Shown one piece after another: positions 36,214-48,806 of a stretch of DNA of 64,000 nt. The notes under the pieces were generated by a model, which was not told where the DNA came from, searched no databases, and was given only the letters and a program-made list of their open reading frames with translations. Position numbers and translations under genes: made by a program. The stretch is from Acanthosepion esculentum (taxonomy: Eukaryota; Mollusca; Cephalopoda; Sepiida; Sepiidae). The stretch lies in contig OZ038485.1 of the NCBI GenBank assembly GCA_964036315.1, positions 101,932,341 through 101,996,340 of the forward strand, written 5' to 3'. Each line of letters begins with the position of its first letter. Within the stretch, counting starts at the first letter, position 1.

Positions 36214-36254
<41 letters not shown>
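36214..36254. repeat. (AC)n(AT)n microsatellite
   Basis: An AC run passing into an AT run. A second compound tract, (GT)n(GA)n(TA)n(AC)n, lies at 36,529-36,598. Confidence 0.9.
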
Positions 36255-36624
36255 GAGGTGCAATTAAAATTGTTATTAGCATCTGAAACAAAAACAGTTA
36301 ACCTGAACTGAAGTTCATCCTCCCCAGCATTTTGTTGTAGTAGAAATTACATGCTGCCATCTATTTGAATGAAATAAGCAGCTACAGTGTCCCACCTATT
36401 GGAGGGAGGGGTCTTGTCTATAGCTAAAAATAGAAATATAATCTATTGAAGAGATGATGCTAAATGAAAGCATATTTATAGGCTTGTGGTGAGCATATGG
36501 GTTCTTTTGTTGGTTTCAATTTTCTCACGTGTGTGTGTGTGTGTGTGTGTGTGTGAGAGATATATATATATATATGTATGTATACACACACACACACGGC
36601 ATAGTGTTTATCACAACAGAAAAT

Positions 36625-36800
36625 GATACTGGCATGAAGAGTTCAAATTTTGCCAAAATCCCCTTGGAAAAAAGAACGATCCACTTCTCTCCCCTAGCAA
36701 CAGGTTAAATAGGTCAAACTGTTCCAAGAGAAGGAAAATTCGAGCATCATTGTTCAGAGACTTTGTGGTAGATAAATCTCGCCAACAGAATTTGAACCCT
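36625..36800. repeat. Possible SINE with tRNA-like boxes
   Basis: GAGTTCAAATTTTGCC on the plus strand (36,637) and, read on the minus strand, AGGGTTCAAATTCTG (36,801-36,787) both resemble pol III B boxes. The sequence between them resembles a SINE body, but copies are diverged and boundaries are uncertain. Confidence 0.35.
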
Positions 36801-37029
36801 GCTCATCAATACTACTTTCCATCCTTTCAGCTTGTCAATTTCTCCTTCAAAGCCAACTCCATGCATTAACATTTTCTAAGCTTGTATACATGCCCTTCAT
36901 CACATCAGCTTTTGTTTGTCTATAAACTCTTTAAATGTTTTTTTTTATGTCTTTTAGGAGAAGACAAAAAAATAAAGAAAAATCAATGAAGAAAAGACAG
37001 GTTCATAAATAAGTTAATTAAATACCTAC

Positions 37030-37380
37030 CTTCTTATCTTATCAAACCAATGTCCTTCTCTGCTACCAAGAAGATGTGTATCAGCTATAACCATTGCTTT
37101 CAGTGGCTTCTGAGTGCTTTTGGCTATGGTGATATCCTCGTTTTGGGAACTTAGTGTTGGCCAAGTGCAGAGGATGAGAACAAAATAGTAGTGCAGGAAT
37201 TCGCAGTAAAAGATAAGCATCAAGAGTAGCACCAAAAGTCTGGTGAGTCTCGGTGACCACATCTGTTTTATTGCCATTATTAAATGGCTCCAAGGTGTCA
37301 CAAGTTAAACCAAAAGAGCCAAGCCCCATCTTCTCATAGGCTAGCAGTCACAAACTGATAGTCTGAATGCATGCTGCAAC
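37030..37380 (-). CDS. MPPE1: MPPE1/PGAP5-like metallophosphoesterase, first coding exon
   Basis: MPPE1 (PGAP5) removes an ethanolamine-phosphate side chain from GPI anchors in the early secretory pathway. The exon starts after an acceptor (ATATTGCCAG, 37,381-37,390 on the plus strand), and coding runs from ATG at 37,277-37,275 to 37,030: 82 codons plus two bases. An in-frame TAA lies nine codons upstream of this ATG, so the N-terminus is in this exon (Met6 is the alternative start). Residues 12-37 form a hydrophobic membrane segment. The end has 'KAMVIADTHLLGSREGHWFD' and 'KIRR'; Asp66 and His68 are the first metal ligands of the calcineurin-like fold. The exon ends in AAG followed by donor GTAGGT. 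Identification rests on this block and the topology; later exons were not found. A retained processed copy is unlikely given both splice sites. Confidence 0.85.
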
Positions 37381-39504
37381 CTGGCAATATAAAATAAAAA
37401 TGAATAAAAACATATAATTTGTATTTTTTTAATATGAGTGTGCATAACCATTACTCTCCTGCACTTAATGTCAGTGGGGAGATGGGTGTCTAGAAATTTC
37501 TTGTGAATTCTTAGTTTGGGGACATGACAAAATATGTTGGCATCATGAATGGCTCCCACTTTTACACATACACTGAGGAAAAAAAACTAAAAGGTCTTAA
37601 TAACTAGATATTAAGGAAAAGAAAATGTTGACTCTCACCATCCCCGACTTATGAAGCACAGGAGAGTAAGACCACCCAACTAAAAATAACTCGTAATAAT
37701 GAAATGAATTAATTTTCAATCAAATTTCTATTTATTAAGACAAAATAGTGGATAGTATTTTTCTTTATTAGTCTACCTACACCAAAAATTTTTAGAAACC
37801 AATTGTAAAAGTATCAACCTAACTACTAATCACTAGCAGTAATTACGAATAAATTTAAAATACACTTAGTTTTTGTACTGCAATGGCAGCATACACAGTG
37901 GATTATATATGCAAAGGAATGTATACCTATATTTTATAGATTATGCAAAAGCATTTGATAAAGTACTTCACAAAGAAGTGTTAAAACTGCTAAGTAAGCT
38001 TAACTGACCGGCAATTACAAAACTGTTTTGCAATGTTTCATTCTGGAGAAACATAGAAAATGAACACAGACCTGGACGTTCAGACTTTGAGGATGAACCT
38101 CTACAGTCATTCATGCAAAGAAATTGACAACAAAGCAATGCCAACACTAAGAGTTACATGATGAAATATCAAAGATATTTAAGCCATTAAAAATCACAAT
38201 GATATAGTTGATAATATTGAACACTGTATTTCAGTTCGAGTGGTCAAAACAAAGACAAGGTTAAACAAATTAGTAATAATCACAGCCTCAATGATTATGA
38301 CAGTCAATTGGACACAAAATCTACACAACAGCTGTGAATGTTCAATTAACAAAATCTTTCAAATAGATCACATCTCAATAACCTTTTAGTTTAGCATCCC
38401 CTGATCCATTTTTGAGGGCATAACTGATTTATCAAGAATCAGTATCTAAATACACAATTTTAGTCTTCTGCTTTCCAACAAATATATGTGCAATACTTTT
38501 AACTCCAAAACACAGACTTCACCATTAAAAGCTACTTTATTTAAAGACCCATTAATGGTTCACATCTACCTATATATGCTATGTAGAAAACATCCATCAT
38601 GTATACAGATCTGGGTATAGTTCTCTAAAACATGCTATTATTATAAGTTACCTGACTCCCCACAAATCTGTTAATAATTCAGTTAAGATAAAAAACAAAT
38701 TATCTATTCCATTTTGTAAGAATATGGCTCAAGGCCAAACCATGTTATAACCCATTTTTTTCTTTTTTTTTTTTTTTTTTTTACAAAAATAAAGAGTAAA
38801 AAAAAAAATTACATGAATCAAAATTAACAATTTACCCAAAAGAAAAAAATATTAACTTGAATTAGATAAACCAGTATTAATTGAATTTTTTTTTTAAATT
38901 ATATAAGTTACTATGTATCCTATCCGTAAAATGCAATTATGTATTATTTACACTATTATCCACATTTTTGCTGTTATCATATTTCTGTCACGGTGCCCTG
39001 TGCCTTTCATCAATGATGGACGTCATGCTTTACAAAGAACAGGAAGTTGTAGAGAGCCATGATCGCCAATGTCCTTAAGGGACACAGCACTTAGAACTTG
39101 GCTTAGCAAAAAGCAATTTAGTGAGACACCTAGTGAGAATCAAATTCACTGAACTAGCAAACTAGTCTACAAAATAAACAACAATAAAAACAGGTGATAT
39201 TGGAAATTAGGTATTCGGATTCCCTATCATGAACTAAGTGGATACCTTCTACCTGCCAGTTCAATGTTTTGGGGCTTTTTTCCACAGTGTGAGAAAATAG
39301 CAATGAGGAGTTCAAATCCCAAGTCAGAAATCTAAGGTCATAATTCCAAAAGGTCATAAATCAGTCTTGCAAGTCCAAGGACAAAAATACCAGGAGTGTA
39401 AAATCAAAGAGGATAAAAATCTGTATCTACGACTCACAACACAAGACTGCCAACTTTCCCCTACAAGAACAGAGAATCCTGCTGTCATCTAAAGTAATAT
39501 TCTT

Positions 39505-39760
39505 TTATTCTTTACACATCCTGCATTTAATAGGAGTAGACAGGTTTGCCCATCATCCGGTTCAAACTCCTCCCCAGTCTTTTGAACAAGAGTAGAGATT
39601 TATCCCTTGTTTCCTACTTAGGATTGGGTTTCCGGTACTTGCTAAAGCCTGCTTCATTTGTTCTTTCCCACGCTAATAGGAGTCCACACAGTAACCCTCT
39701 ATCTTGAAGGGCTTTTGGGCCTTATATTGGGTTAACATTAGTAAAAAAAAAAAAATTTTT
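39505..39760 (+). mobile_element. LINE family B 3' tail
   Basis: It ends GGGCTTTTGGGCCTTATATT, GGGTTAACATTAGTAAAAAA, the family B noncoding end. Upstream codons are too decayed to read. Confidence 0.55.
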
Positions 39761-40119
39761 TTTAAATATCTATAAATATACCTTCTCAGATTATAAATTA
39801 AGAAACTCAATTTATTAGCCGTCCAGAGTCACAATATATAAGAAATGAGAAGGACTTTGAAAGCAGAATTCAAATTTTTAGCTAAGTTATACTAGGTCAA
39901 ACTAAATCTTGCTCATCCTCTGGTTTTAACTTTCCAACCTCAACTGCAGTGTGGATAATGAATTGTTTTCCACCCTTCAACCACTTTCCCTAGATAGCAT
40001 CTCACTGCTCTACCACCATTTTCATAGCAGATGTTTGGACGAAATATATTCTCAAGTTCCATTAGTCCAGATCTTCACAACTAGGATCTGCCATGCTACA
40101 TAAACTGAGCCAACTCATC

Positions 40120-40405
40120 CTCATTCCCTTCATATTTCATTGGTAAGGATTAAGTGCCAATAAGACAGTTTCTTCTTCATAACTGTTGCAATGTGGAATA
40201 GACTCCTGAGGGGATGCTTCCCTGATCGTTACAATTTTAACCTCTTCAAGTCAAGGTTCAACCATTATCTATTCTACATATCCTCATAATATGCACCCCT
40301 TGATCATCCCGATACACCCTCCCATTCTCCATTCAGTAACCTCAGTCTACCTCAGGTGGCACTTAGGGCTTGTATTGGATGAACTATCACAAGTAACTTG
40401 AACCT
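40120..40405 (+). mobile_element. LINE family B 3' fragment
   Basis: The plus strand translates to 'MWNRLLRGCFPDRYNFNLFK' and 'SRFNHYLFYISS', the terminal codons of CR1/L2-like ORF2, followed by the family end (GGGCTTGTATTGGATGAACT). The fragment is 5' truncated. Confidence 0.75.
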
Positions 40406-42506
40406 TCAAATTAAGGAAAAACCACGAAACTGTCAGCAAATAAAAAAGCCAACCCAATCAGTTAATAATTGTGAATTGTTCAATCATCATAGCAAAATTT
40501 ACCACCACAAAATTTAATTCACCCTCAGTTTTTCTTAATATAGCTAACTAATCATCTTGTACATTTTTTCACGTTTTTTTTATTTAAAACAAAAAATAAA
40601 TAAAAGATATATACAGATAAAAACGGTATGAAAACTTTAGTATAAACTTTAAAAGGAAAAAAATAAGCAGTTACTTAACACTAACAGTACTGTAAAATTA
40701 AAACAGCATAGAACAACTTTTTTTCACGTCTCGGTTTACTTACGTCAGGGCCTAGTGTTTTGTTGTTTTTTATGTCACTGTGATAAAAATATCTAAATTA
40801 GAGAAATTATAACCATTAATCAATATCGCTTATTATCAATGCTGATAATTACTTTGAATAAAAGTGTAAAAAAGTTTTCTTTTACAAGTTATTAAAAATC
40901 GTTCCGTAATTGACCACAACAATTTGTGTAGCAGTTGCTGTAGGTCCGCGCGTTCAACACTGAGTACAATATGAAGTAAAAACGTGTACGATTCGGACGG
41001 AAGAAGTATGAAAAAATAACATATGATTTCTTAGGCATTTAACAAAATTAAATTTAGAAATCTGAAAAAGAGATAAATTAAAAAGTAAACCTTTTCTTTT
41101 AGAAACAAATTCAAAACAATATTTTCGATATAAAAAAACAAGAAATGACTGACTTTTTTTATTTAATTAGCGAAGATTACAAAGTTCCAGTCTAAAAGAC
41201 TGTGATAATTTATAATTCTGTCATTTGTAAAAACATGTTTGTGCTTTATTTCCAAATTAAAAATTTAAAAAATAACGTCAAGAAATGGTTTCTACGGAAC
41301 CAAAATAACATGTGCAGAGCCAAATAATACGAAAACGAAAATAAAACCTACACTAATTCTGTTAGACAATTCTTTTAGGAAAAAAAAGGAAAAAAAAAAA
41401 CAAAAGACTGATTTTTTTTTTCCATTCAAATTGCATTCAATGTAAATTACTAAAAATAAAACACTTCACATGTTAAATAAAATTAATAAAACTAACACAT
41501 TTAAATGAAATCTATCAGGTAGATTTTTTACTCTTTTACGGCAGCCACCAAAATTGTTGGTTTGGTTACGTTTAGGTGATTTTTTTTCCTCTTATTTTTT
41601 TTATATCTAATTTAAGTTCATTATAGTTGATTTTTAAATACTTTTTTTTTTACCGTGTCGAAATGATTAATACTATATCATCAAAACTTTCAAAACAAGT
41701 CGTGCTCACAAATAAATGTAAAAAAATAACAAAAAAACAAAACAATAATGAACATTCATAGTAACACAACGAATATAATCGAAAGCTTACTATGCACTCA
41801 CGGGATATATATTTTTTTAAAACCGGCAAATCTTAGACCTTCGATCTTTTTCTTCGGGTAATCTGTCAGCTCTTAGAAGATGGAATATTGCGCAATAATC
41901 ATTTAAATTCAAGTGAAAACGTTGTAAATCAGCAGTTGAGCGTTACGTGTACAAAGTACAAAAAGGTTAAAGGATGGAGACCTGGAAAATGCGTTCAATT
42001 TAATAGCCAGTGACACTTCCTTTTAATAGCCACGACGTCTTCCAAACCGGCAAATTCGGTTTGTGGTTATGAATTTGTTGACCAAACTAATTTCTTTTTT
42101 ACGGTTTTTTTTTTTTTAATTTAATTATCTACTTGACAGTTTTGTACAAATAACAGTATGAAATTATATCTCCTACTCTCCTGTCTGTCGAATATGAAAA
42201 CTTCTCATTTCATAGAAAAAGTTTTAAACAAAAAAATGGAATAAAAAGAGCGTTTTTTTTAAAAAAAAAAAAAAATTCGCAACAACAGACAGACATTCAA
42301 ATTAATATTGGTTTTCAATTTTCACAGTTTAAGCACAATGCTCTAAAACTGGGAGTTTAAATAAATTAATTTTAATTTAATTAATTAATCAATATTTTTT
42401 TTAATCTGATTACTTTTTTTAACTTTGTAAACTTTTCTTTACACATCGAAGTTCGCTTTAGTTTAAGCTCACGCTTCAGAGTGCCACCCTCCCCGGGCAG
42501 TCTCAC

Positions 42507-42660
42507 CTTCGGAAGAGGGCTGGTGTCATTACCCGGCAACAAAACCCACAAAAAAGAAGTGACGAGGGAGCTTGATCAATTTTTCCACGGTATTGCCGTG
42601 TAAAACTACTTTTTAAAATTGACCTTGTGTCACATTCGGTACCGACGTGGCGGCACTGAA
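42507..42660 (-). promoter_or_regulatory. Candidate CpG promoter and noncoding first exon (minus strand)
   Basis: This is the most CpG- and GC-rich piece of a very AT-rich window (CCCCGGGCAG, GGTACCGACGTGGCGGCACT). On the minus strand it contains GAAG followed by GTGAGA, a good splice donor (intron starts at 42,506). It lies about 5 kb upstream of the MPPE1 coding exon, whose own 5' end is an acceptor preceded by UTR, so an upstream noncoding exon is required. Its identity as that exon is inference. Confidence 0.45.
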
Positions 42661-43179
42661 AAATACAATACCCTTTTTTTTTTACTGTTTAAAAAACGAT
42701 TTATTAATTTAATAATTATCACCAGTGATAAAAAAAAGTACCATTTCCCAAATTAGAATACAATACAGACAGCATTATTTATTTTTTTAATCTTATTTTT
42801 TAGTAGAAAATCAGCCTGTTCTATAACAAATGGTGCCTTCAACATCATACAAACAATAAAAATTAATTTTCTTCATAATCACTCTTGTATATGTTTGTAT
42901 GTGTGAGGGAAAGAGAGAGTATACTTACCTTTTTTTATTCATAAAATCATATCGAATACTTTAAAAATATTTGTTAATGCATCCACATTAGTATAGCTTG
43001 AAATATTTGTGATTTAGAATGAGTATATAGTAGAGAAAAAATCTTGTTTAAATTTGATTAGAAATTGTTTCTTCTTAGCAATATTAAAATCCCTAATCAT
43101 ACTTTTTCCCTTGAAATAACTCCGAGTTGTCTCCCTTGAACAATCTTACAAACCCAGATTCTTAATTGTATTTTTCTTC

Positions 43180-43320
43180 TGTCTTCTTAATTTTTTTTTT
43201 CTTGCTCCTTAATAATGTTTTTCTTTTTCTTATATTCTTTCACACTCAGTAACCACCCCTACATCTTAGTGGTTTTGTTGTTTTGCTTGGGGTGAAATGA
43301 TTAAAAGAAAATATTTAAAA
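43180..43320 (+). mobile_element. LINE family A 3' tail
   Basis: CTCAGTAACCACCCCTACAT, CTTAGTGG and TTGCTTGGGGTGAAATGATT plus AAAAG form the family A noncoding end. 43,320-44,520 holds no recognised feature. Confidence 0.65.
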
Positions 43321-44519
43321 GTGATCTGTGATTTCTGCTAACTTTCAAAACCAAAAGCTCTTAGCACATTTTCTTTGTTTTCTGTCTTTTTTTGTTGTTT
43401 TTTTTTATCCAAGTCTACTGAAAATAAATTCTTTTTGTTCAAATTCACCTATTATTCATATTCCTTCTATAAAGGTCATCCAAGCAAGAGAACAGATGGT
43501 AAATTACTATCATTCAGAGAAATCTGTAAAACGTCATTAGAACTATTCTCACTATTTATATCATTATTGATTTTAAGATTTTGAAATTACTAGATTGGTC
43601 AGGACAAAAAAAATTCTTGCTTTCAACTCATCTGACCATATCACCTTACATACTGACTACCTTACACACTGAAACACTTGAGCACACAAAAGCAAGGGAA
43701 AAATGGACTCTGCAAATTAATGGTAATGCCAATAGTAATATTAGCGATTTCCTAATAAGGAAACATTTGGTATTCATTGACTGCAAAACAAGTGCTAAGT
43801 TGAAAGCTATAAAATCTTTCCCTAAAAATAATTTATCAAGAAAATAAGTTTTCAAGTGTACTAATTGTTGTCACTCTTTCCAGTATTAATGGGGGGTTTC
43901 CTTCCTAACCTTTTATCCAATATAGTGTGGAATGTCAACATCTTGATTATGTCATTATTTTCTCTTCAAGATACATGAGTTATCCATTTTAGTTGTTATT
44001 GCCATTGAAAGTTCTAAGTGATGTGGTTTCTGTTATTTAATACAGTTCTTTATTTGTGACTGTGTAGCACCAGTCAATGAGGCTTGGAGAAGGATGGCCA
44101 TCTCTAAGACCTACATGCTTCATTTCCTGGAAATCATTTTTGATCATTTATCTGCTAAAGCATTTGTATACAGCTGACAGTTTAGATATTTCTGAATGAG
44201 TTTGGTGTCATTCATGACATCCATTTGAAAATGTAAATCTGATGAGGCTATTAAGAACATGACTCAAGTTCTTAGATTAATGTTTTAGTTTTGTAGCAAC
44301 TTGCGGTGTTGGGTGAAACTACCCCTAGCGCAGCCTATTCTATGTTCAAATACCTTATCTTCTGTACTAAATTTGTTATAACTGATCCATAAACTAAGGT
44401 ATTTGAAGTGTTTAGCATTTATTAATTCCACATTCTGAATTTTTATGATGGATTCAGATTATAAGCTATCACTGATTTCATTGCTTCAGAATTTCACAGC
44501 TAAAACCCATCATGTCACA

Positions 44520-44820
44520 TACACTAGGACAAATCATCTCCATTCTCTTCATATTCCATTAGTAAGAAGGAAGTTCCACTTGAACAAATTCTTTCCAAGA
44601 GTTGCTACTTTGTAGAATAAACTCTCAAGAGGATGCTTCTCTGATCACCACAATCTTAACTTCTTCAAGTCCAGAGTCAACTGCTATCTTTCCTACATGG
44701 CCTAATTAATCCGTGTGTCTTATTTCCTTCTCTTACATTCACGCAACAACCTCATTCAGTAGACTTCTACATTGGGTGGCTCTTGGGCCTTGTATTGGGG
44801 GAAACAATTAGTAAAAAAAT
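44520..44820 (+). mobile_element. LINE family B 3' fragment
   Basis: The frame gives 'RGCFSDHHNLNFFKSRVNCY' and 'LSYMA', then the noncoding end GGGCCTTGTATTGGGGGAAA, CAATTAGTAAAAAAA. Confidence 0.75.
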
Positions 44821-45599
44821 TTCCAGGCCATAGTTTCTGTTTTGGAAACGTTTTTCTTGAGTCTTATTTTGCACAGAGGATGCTCCTTACAAATACTTTG
44901 TAGATGCTTTACAAGTTGTATTTATAGATGCACTCTGTGATCAAATCCATATCAGCACCTAATAATATTTCACATGATTCATGGTATCCTGTCTTTTGAT
45001 TACGTCATGTCGTGGGTACTTCAGATGTGTTTCCAGTCATGTCACTCATGACCCACTCTGGTCAAATTTTGTTGATAAATATGAAATCACTTATGTTTTG
45101 ACTTAGGTTTTAGCAATTTACTAAGCTGAGCTAAGTAAGGCACAAAGCCAACAGACGGGAAATAGGAAGAAGAAGACTATGTTGTACCAAGTGTGAATGG
45201 CCTGCCAGCTTTCAAAGTCATATGTAAAATTCTGACTTATTCAGGTTCAAGCAACAACTTTGAATGAGTATTAATGGGAAATACAAAATCGTCTCAAAGC
45301 ATTTACTGTTTGCATATTTTCAACCCATGTACCAATAGCTTATGTTTAAACCCAGGATTTTAATGTTGACTTTTTGCCCCGCTCAACTAGAGAGTCAGTC
45401 TGGTTAAATAAATAACAATAAATAAACTGCCTTGTTTTGGAACTGGCATTGTTATTGGAAATAAAGAAGTCACCATGAGTCAGTATTGAAATTACAGTCT
45501 GCACCAAATTTCTCTCTGTTAATCAATAACAAATAAACGTCTTGGTGATTCACTAACCTCTGGCCAAGGGATTGTTTATAGATCTCCATCAGAGAACAA

Positions 45600-45972
45600 A
45601 CTTTTGGAATTCTTTATGATTAGGCAAAAACATTTTGTAGCTTCACACAAATACAAGATCTCATTTACACTATTTACATTGTTTGGACTGTTGTCCTCAT
45701 CTTTGTTGCCATATTCACGACGTTTCAACCTTTGTATGCTCCAGTTTTCTTCAGGTGACTGGAATTTTGAACTGAACCCTTTATTTCGTCCACCAGAGTA
45801 GATTGTTCTAATTCCATGTGCCACGCCTCTTCCAGATATCTGTTTTAGTTATTTTCCTTTAGTAACTCAACTCTCCAAGTTTTTGTTCACCTCTGCTGTG
45901 GCCACAATTTTTAGGGGTCAAGTCACTGGATTACTTCAACTAGCACTTCTATCCAGCAGGCCATGTGACCTT
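45600..45972 (-). repeat. tRNA-derived SINE with conserved core, family C copy 2
   Basis: The same head-to-core order as the 14.4-kb copy: a degenerate tRNA-like head near 45,970-45,900, then GGTTCAGTTCAAAATTCC, CCTGAAGAAAACTGGAGC, GAAACGTCGTGAATATGGCA and AAAGATGAGGACAACAGTCC on the minus strand. Confidence 0.72.
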
Positions 45973-46685
45973 TGGTTCAAACAATGTAAATAGTGTAAAT
46001 AGTTACCTCATCTCAGAAATATAGACAGATACTGAACATCTCAGTTGAAAGAAAATTATACGCCACAAAAACATCATATTCGTCTTATGCACTTATGACT
46101 CTACATTCACAGTGCCAGTGCATACTACCCTCAAACTCACTAATTAATTGGGAACCACAGGCAGTGCATTGTGACCCTAGATATCTTATCAATATTTGCT
46201 TTTTTTCTACTTACATTTATATACATTACAAATTAAACTAAGTACAATTGACTCTGAAGGGATGTATAGTGTAGTTTAGTGTTACTGATTCACAGGAAGT
46301 AGTATGCACTCACCTGCCTCATGGGTAATAGCTATAGCTATTTATAGTCTTTGTAATTTCATATGTAAATAAGTCACCCCATCTCCCTGTACCAAAAAGG
46401 TTTTATCCCTCTATTTTCCATGATACTTCTTCTGGGAGCTTTTGTCTCCTTACTATCTTCCTCCTTCTCCTGAAGAGATTCTCTAGATATGGGAGATCAT
46501 GATCTTTTTCTTTTTTCATAGGAGTGGTCCTCCAACAATTGTTCATCTTCAGAGTCTATATCATTCTCAATTTCATTGTCATGTTTCGTCTTGCCCCGAC
46601 ATGACACTTATGCCTTCATTACTTTCAGGCTCACTGTACATTTCTTCATTGCTATCATGTTGCAATCTAATTTGGTCTGCATGTG

Positions 46686-48806
46686 CTAATTTCTTTCTAT
46701 TATCATAGTGTTCTGTCCACTTTGCATTATAAATCTTGCCTCTTGTAGATTAGATTCACTATTCTTTTTATACAATAGTTTTTCATTGGTAGCATAAGAC
46801 ATGGTCAATGGGGCTCTAATTTGTCTACGCATGAGGGCAAACAGGCTTTTCAATTTTCCAGTATGTGATATTGTCCTATAGCTTAGCAACAATCTAGGAA
46901 GAAATGTTTCTCTCTTTTCTTTCCATTGTACACATATTTTCAACCTGTTTTTTTCTAGTTTGCACCATCCTTTCTGCTAATCCATTTGATTGTGGTTGGT
47001 ATGGTGGGGTTTTATATGGTTTGCATCCAATTTTGTTCAACCACTGGCATAGTTCCTTGTCAGAGAACTCTGGGGTGTTGTCAGATACTAGCAATTTCGG
47101 AATTCCATTTCTTGAAAATATGATCCTTAATACTTGATTCACGGTTGAACTTCTTTTGTTTTAAACCTGTATTACTTATGGCCAGCCTGAATACGAATCT
47201 ACCAGTATTAGTAATAATGTCACTCCATTAAGATGGGCATGATCCATGTGTACTCTGTCCCAAGGTTGGAACTTTTTAGGCCATGTATGTGTTTTTGTCT
47301 TAATTTTTTCTTTAATTACACATTTTATACCTTTTTATGTATTATTCTACATATGTAGAATAGCCTGGCCACCATGCCTCTAGCCTTAATCTCCTTTGTG
47401 TAAACGTTATTTCGCTATGAACAACGTCATGTATGCTTTTTATAATTTTGCTCCTTTGCATTGCTGATAGAACCACTACATCTCCATTACAAATTACACA
47501 TTTTTCTATGGCTAACTTGTGTTTAACGTCTTCAAAATACCTTTCTGCCCGTGAGCAATTATTCCACTTTTTATCCTGAACAATATACTGTTCAATATGA
47601 GATCTCACTTCGTATCCTCAGCTAATTTGTATATCAGTTTCCACCCAGTATAAGAAAGTATCTTCAGATTTTTCCTTCTCTTTCTCACTTTCAAAAGTAA
47701 TGAACTTGAATCTCAACAAAGTGTCTACACTCGGAATGGTGTTGCCTTTCACATACTCAATATCAAAATCAAGCGTCATTAACATCGAGGCCCATCTTAG
47801 AATTCTAGCAGACATTACCTTAAGAAGTTTCTTCCTAGGATTAAATATGAATTCTAAACGTCTATGGTCAAACCTTAGTAGGAATTTCTTTCCAATCAAA
47901 AACTGACACGCTCTATTTGTCATCCATATTGTGGCTCAATATTTGAGGAGTTCAATTCAACTTTTGACAATTTTCTCAACAGATACATAATAGGATGACC
48001 ATCCTGAGCTAATATTTCTAAAATTGAGTGTTCACTTGCATCAGTTGTTACTACGATTTCCTTTCTAGGGTCAAATATTTTTACTACTGGCTTCTTTGCC
48101 AGAACAGCTTTTAAATTTTCAAATGCCACTTGCCATTCTTTTGTCTAAATGAATTCCACATTCTTTTTTCTTAAAGCAATAAAAGGTTCTGTCAATTCAG
48201 AGTATCGCTCTACATATTGTCTGTAGAAATTTACTAGTCCTAAGAAAGATTCCAATTCTTTTTTGTTCATAGCTACTTCAACTTTTATTATTTTGTCAAT
48301 TAATGATTGGTCTGGCGATATGCCTTCATTAGATATGGAATATCCCCAAAATGATATTTCTTTAGTGTTGTGCACACATTTTTTTCATTAATTGTTAATC
48401 TAGCATTTTTTAACTTATTCAAAACCATACTGGTTTTCCATTTTAATTCTTTGTTATTAATAGCACCAATACAAATGTCATCCTGGTAGCATATTGAATT
48501 TGTTTTATCACTACAGATAACTTCCACTATAGTCCTCTGAAAAATCGCACGTGCAGTTTTAATTCCATGCAGCATTCTTTTCTGTCTTAATAAGCCTATT
48601 GGCATGTTTATTGTTATGACTTCTTTAAAGTCTTTGTCAATAGGTATTTGATAGTATGCCGACTTTAGATCAATTTTAGAAAATGTTTTCATACCTGCAA
48701 GGGAGTTCAAAGCCCATTCTCCATTGGGGATAGGATATGAGTTGGCACATATTTTGTGCCTTACACCTATTTTGTAGTCACCACAAATGTGCACAAAAAA
48801 AAACAC
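46686..48806 (-). pseudogene. pol: Ty3-type LTR retrotransposon pol remnant (RT, RNase H, integrase)
   Basis: Minus-strand frames in order: RT 48,806-48,300 with 'FSKIDLKSAYYQIPIDKDF' and the catalytic YQDD; RT connection 48,375-48,145 with 'ELESFLGLVNFYRQYVERYS'; RNase H 48,129-47,618 with 'VVTTDASEHSILEILAQDG' and 'ARILRWASMLMTLDFDIEYV'; integrase zinc-binding region 47,608-47,342 with 'HDVVHSEITFTQRRL'; integrase core end 47,142-46,894 with 'KLLVSDNTPEFSDKELCQWL' and 'PPYQPQSNGLAERMVQT'. Gag, protease and the RT start are missing, frames shift repeatedly, and no LTR pair was found. An old non-functional copy. Confidence 0.9.

Larger units (their letters stand above)
37390..42500. other. 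Probable MPPE1 intron 1 with LINE tails
   Basis: If the candidate exon at 42.5 kb belongs to MPPE1, this is its first intron. It holds two family B LINE tails (39.5-39.76 and 40.12-40.41 kb), poly(T) at 38,760-38,782, and a B-box-like element near 39,140 (GAATCAAATTCACT on the plus strand). 40.7-42.4 kb has more CpG than the rest of the window but no coding frame. Confidence 0.45.

Noticed and set aside
46180..46480. LTR of the Ty3-type element
   Set aside because: No second copy or clear TG..CA ends, and the only purine tract (CTCTGAAGGGATG) is on the opposite strand to that required.
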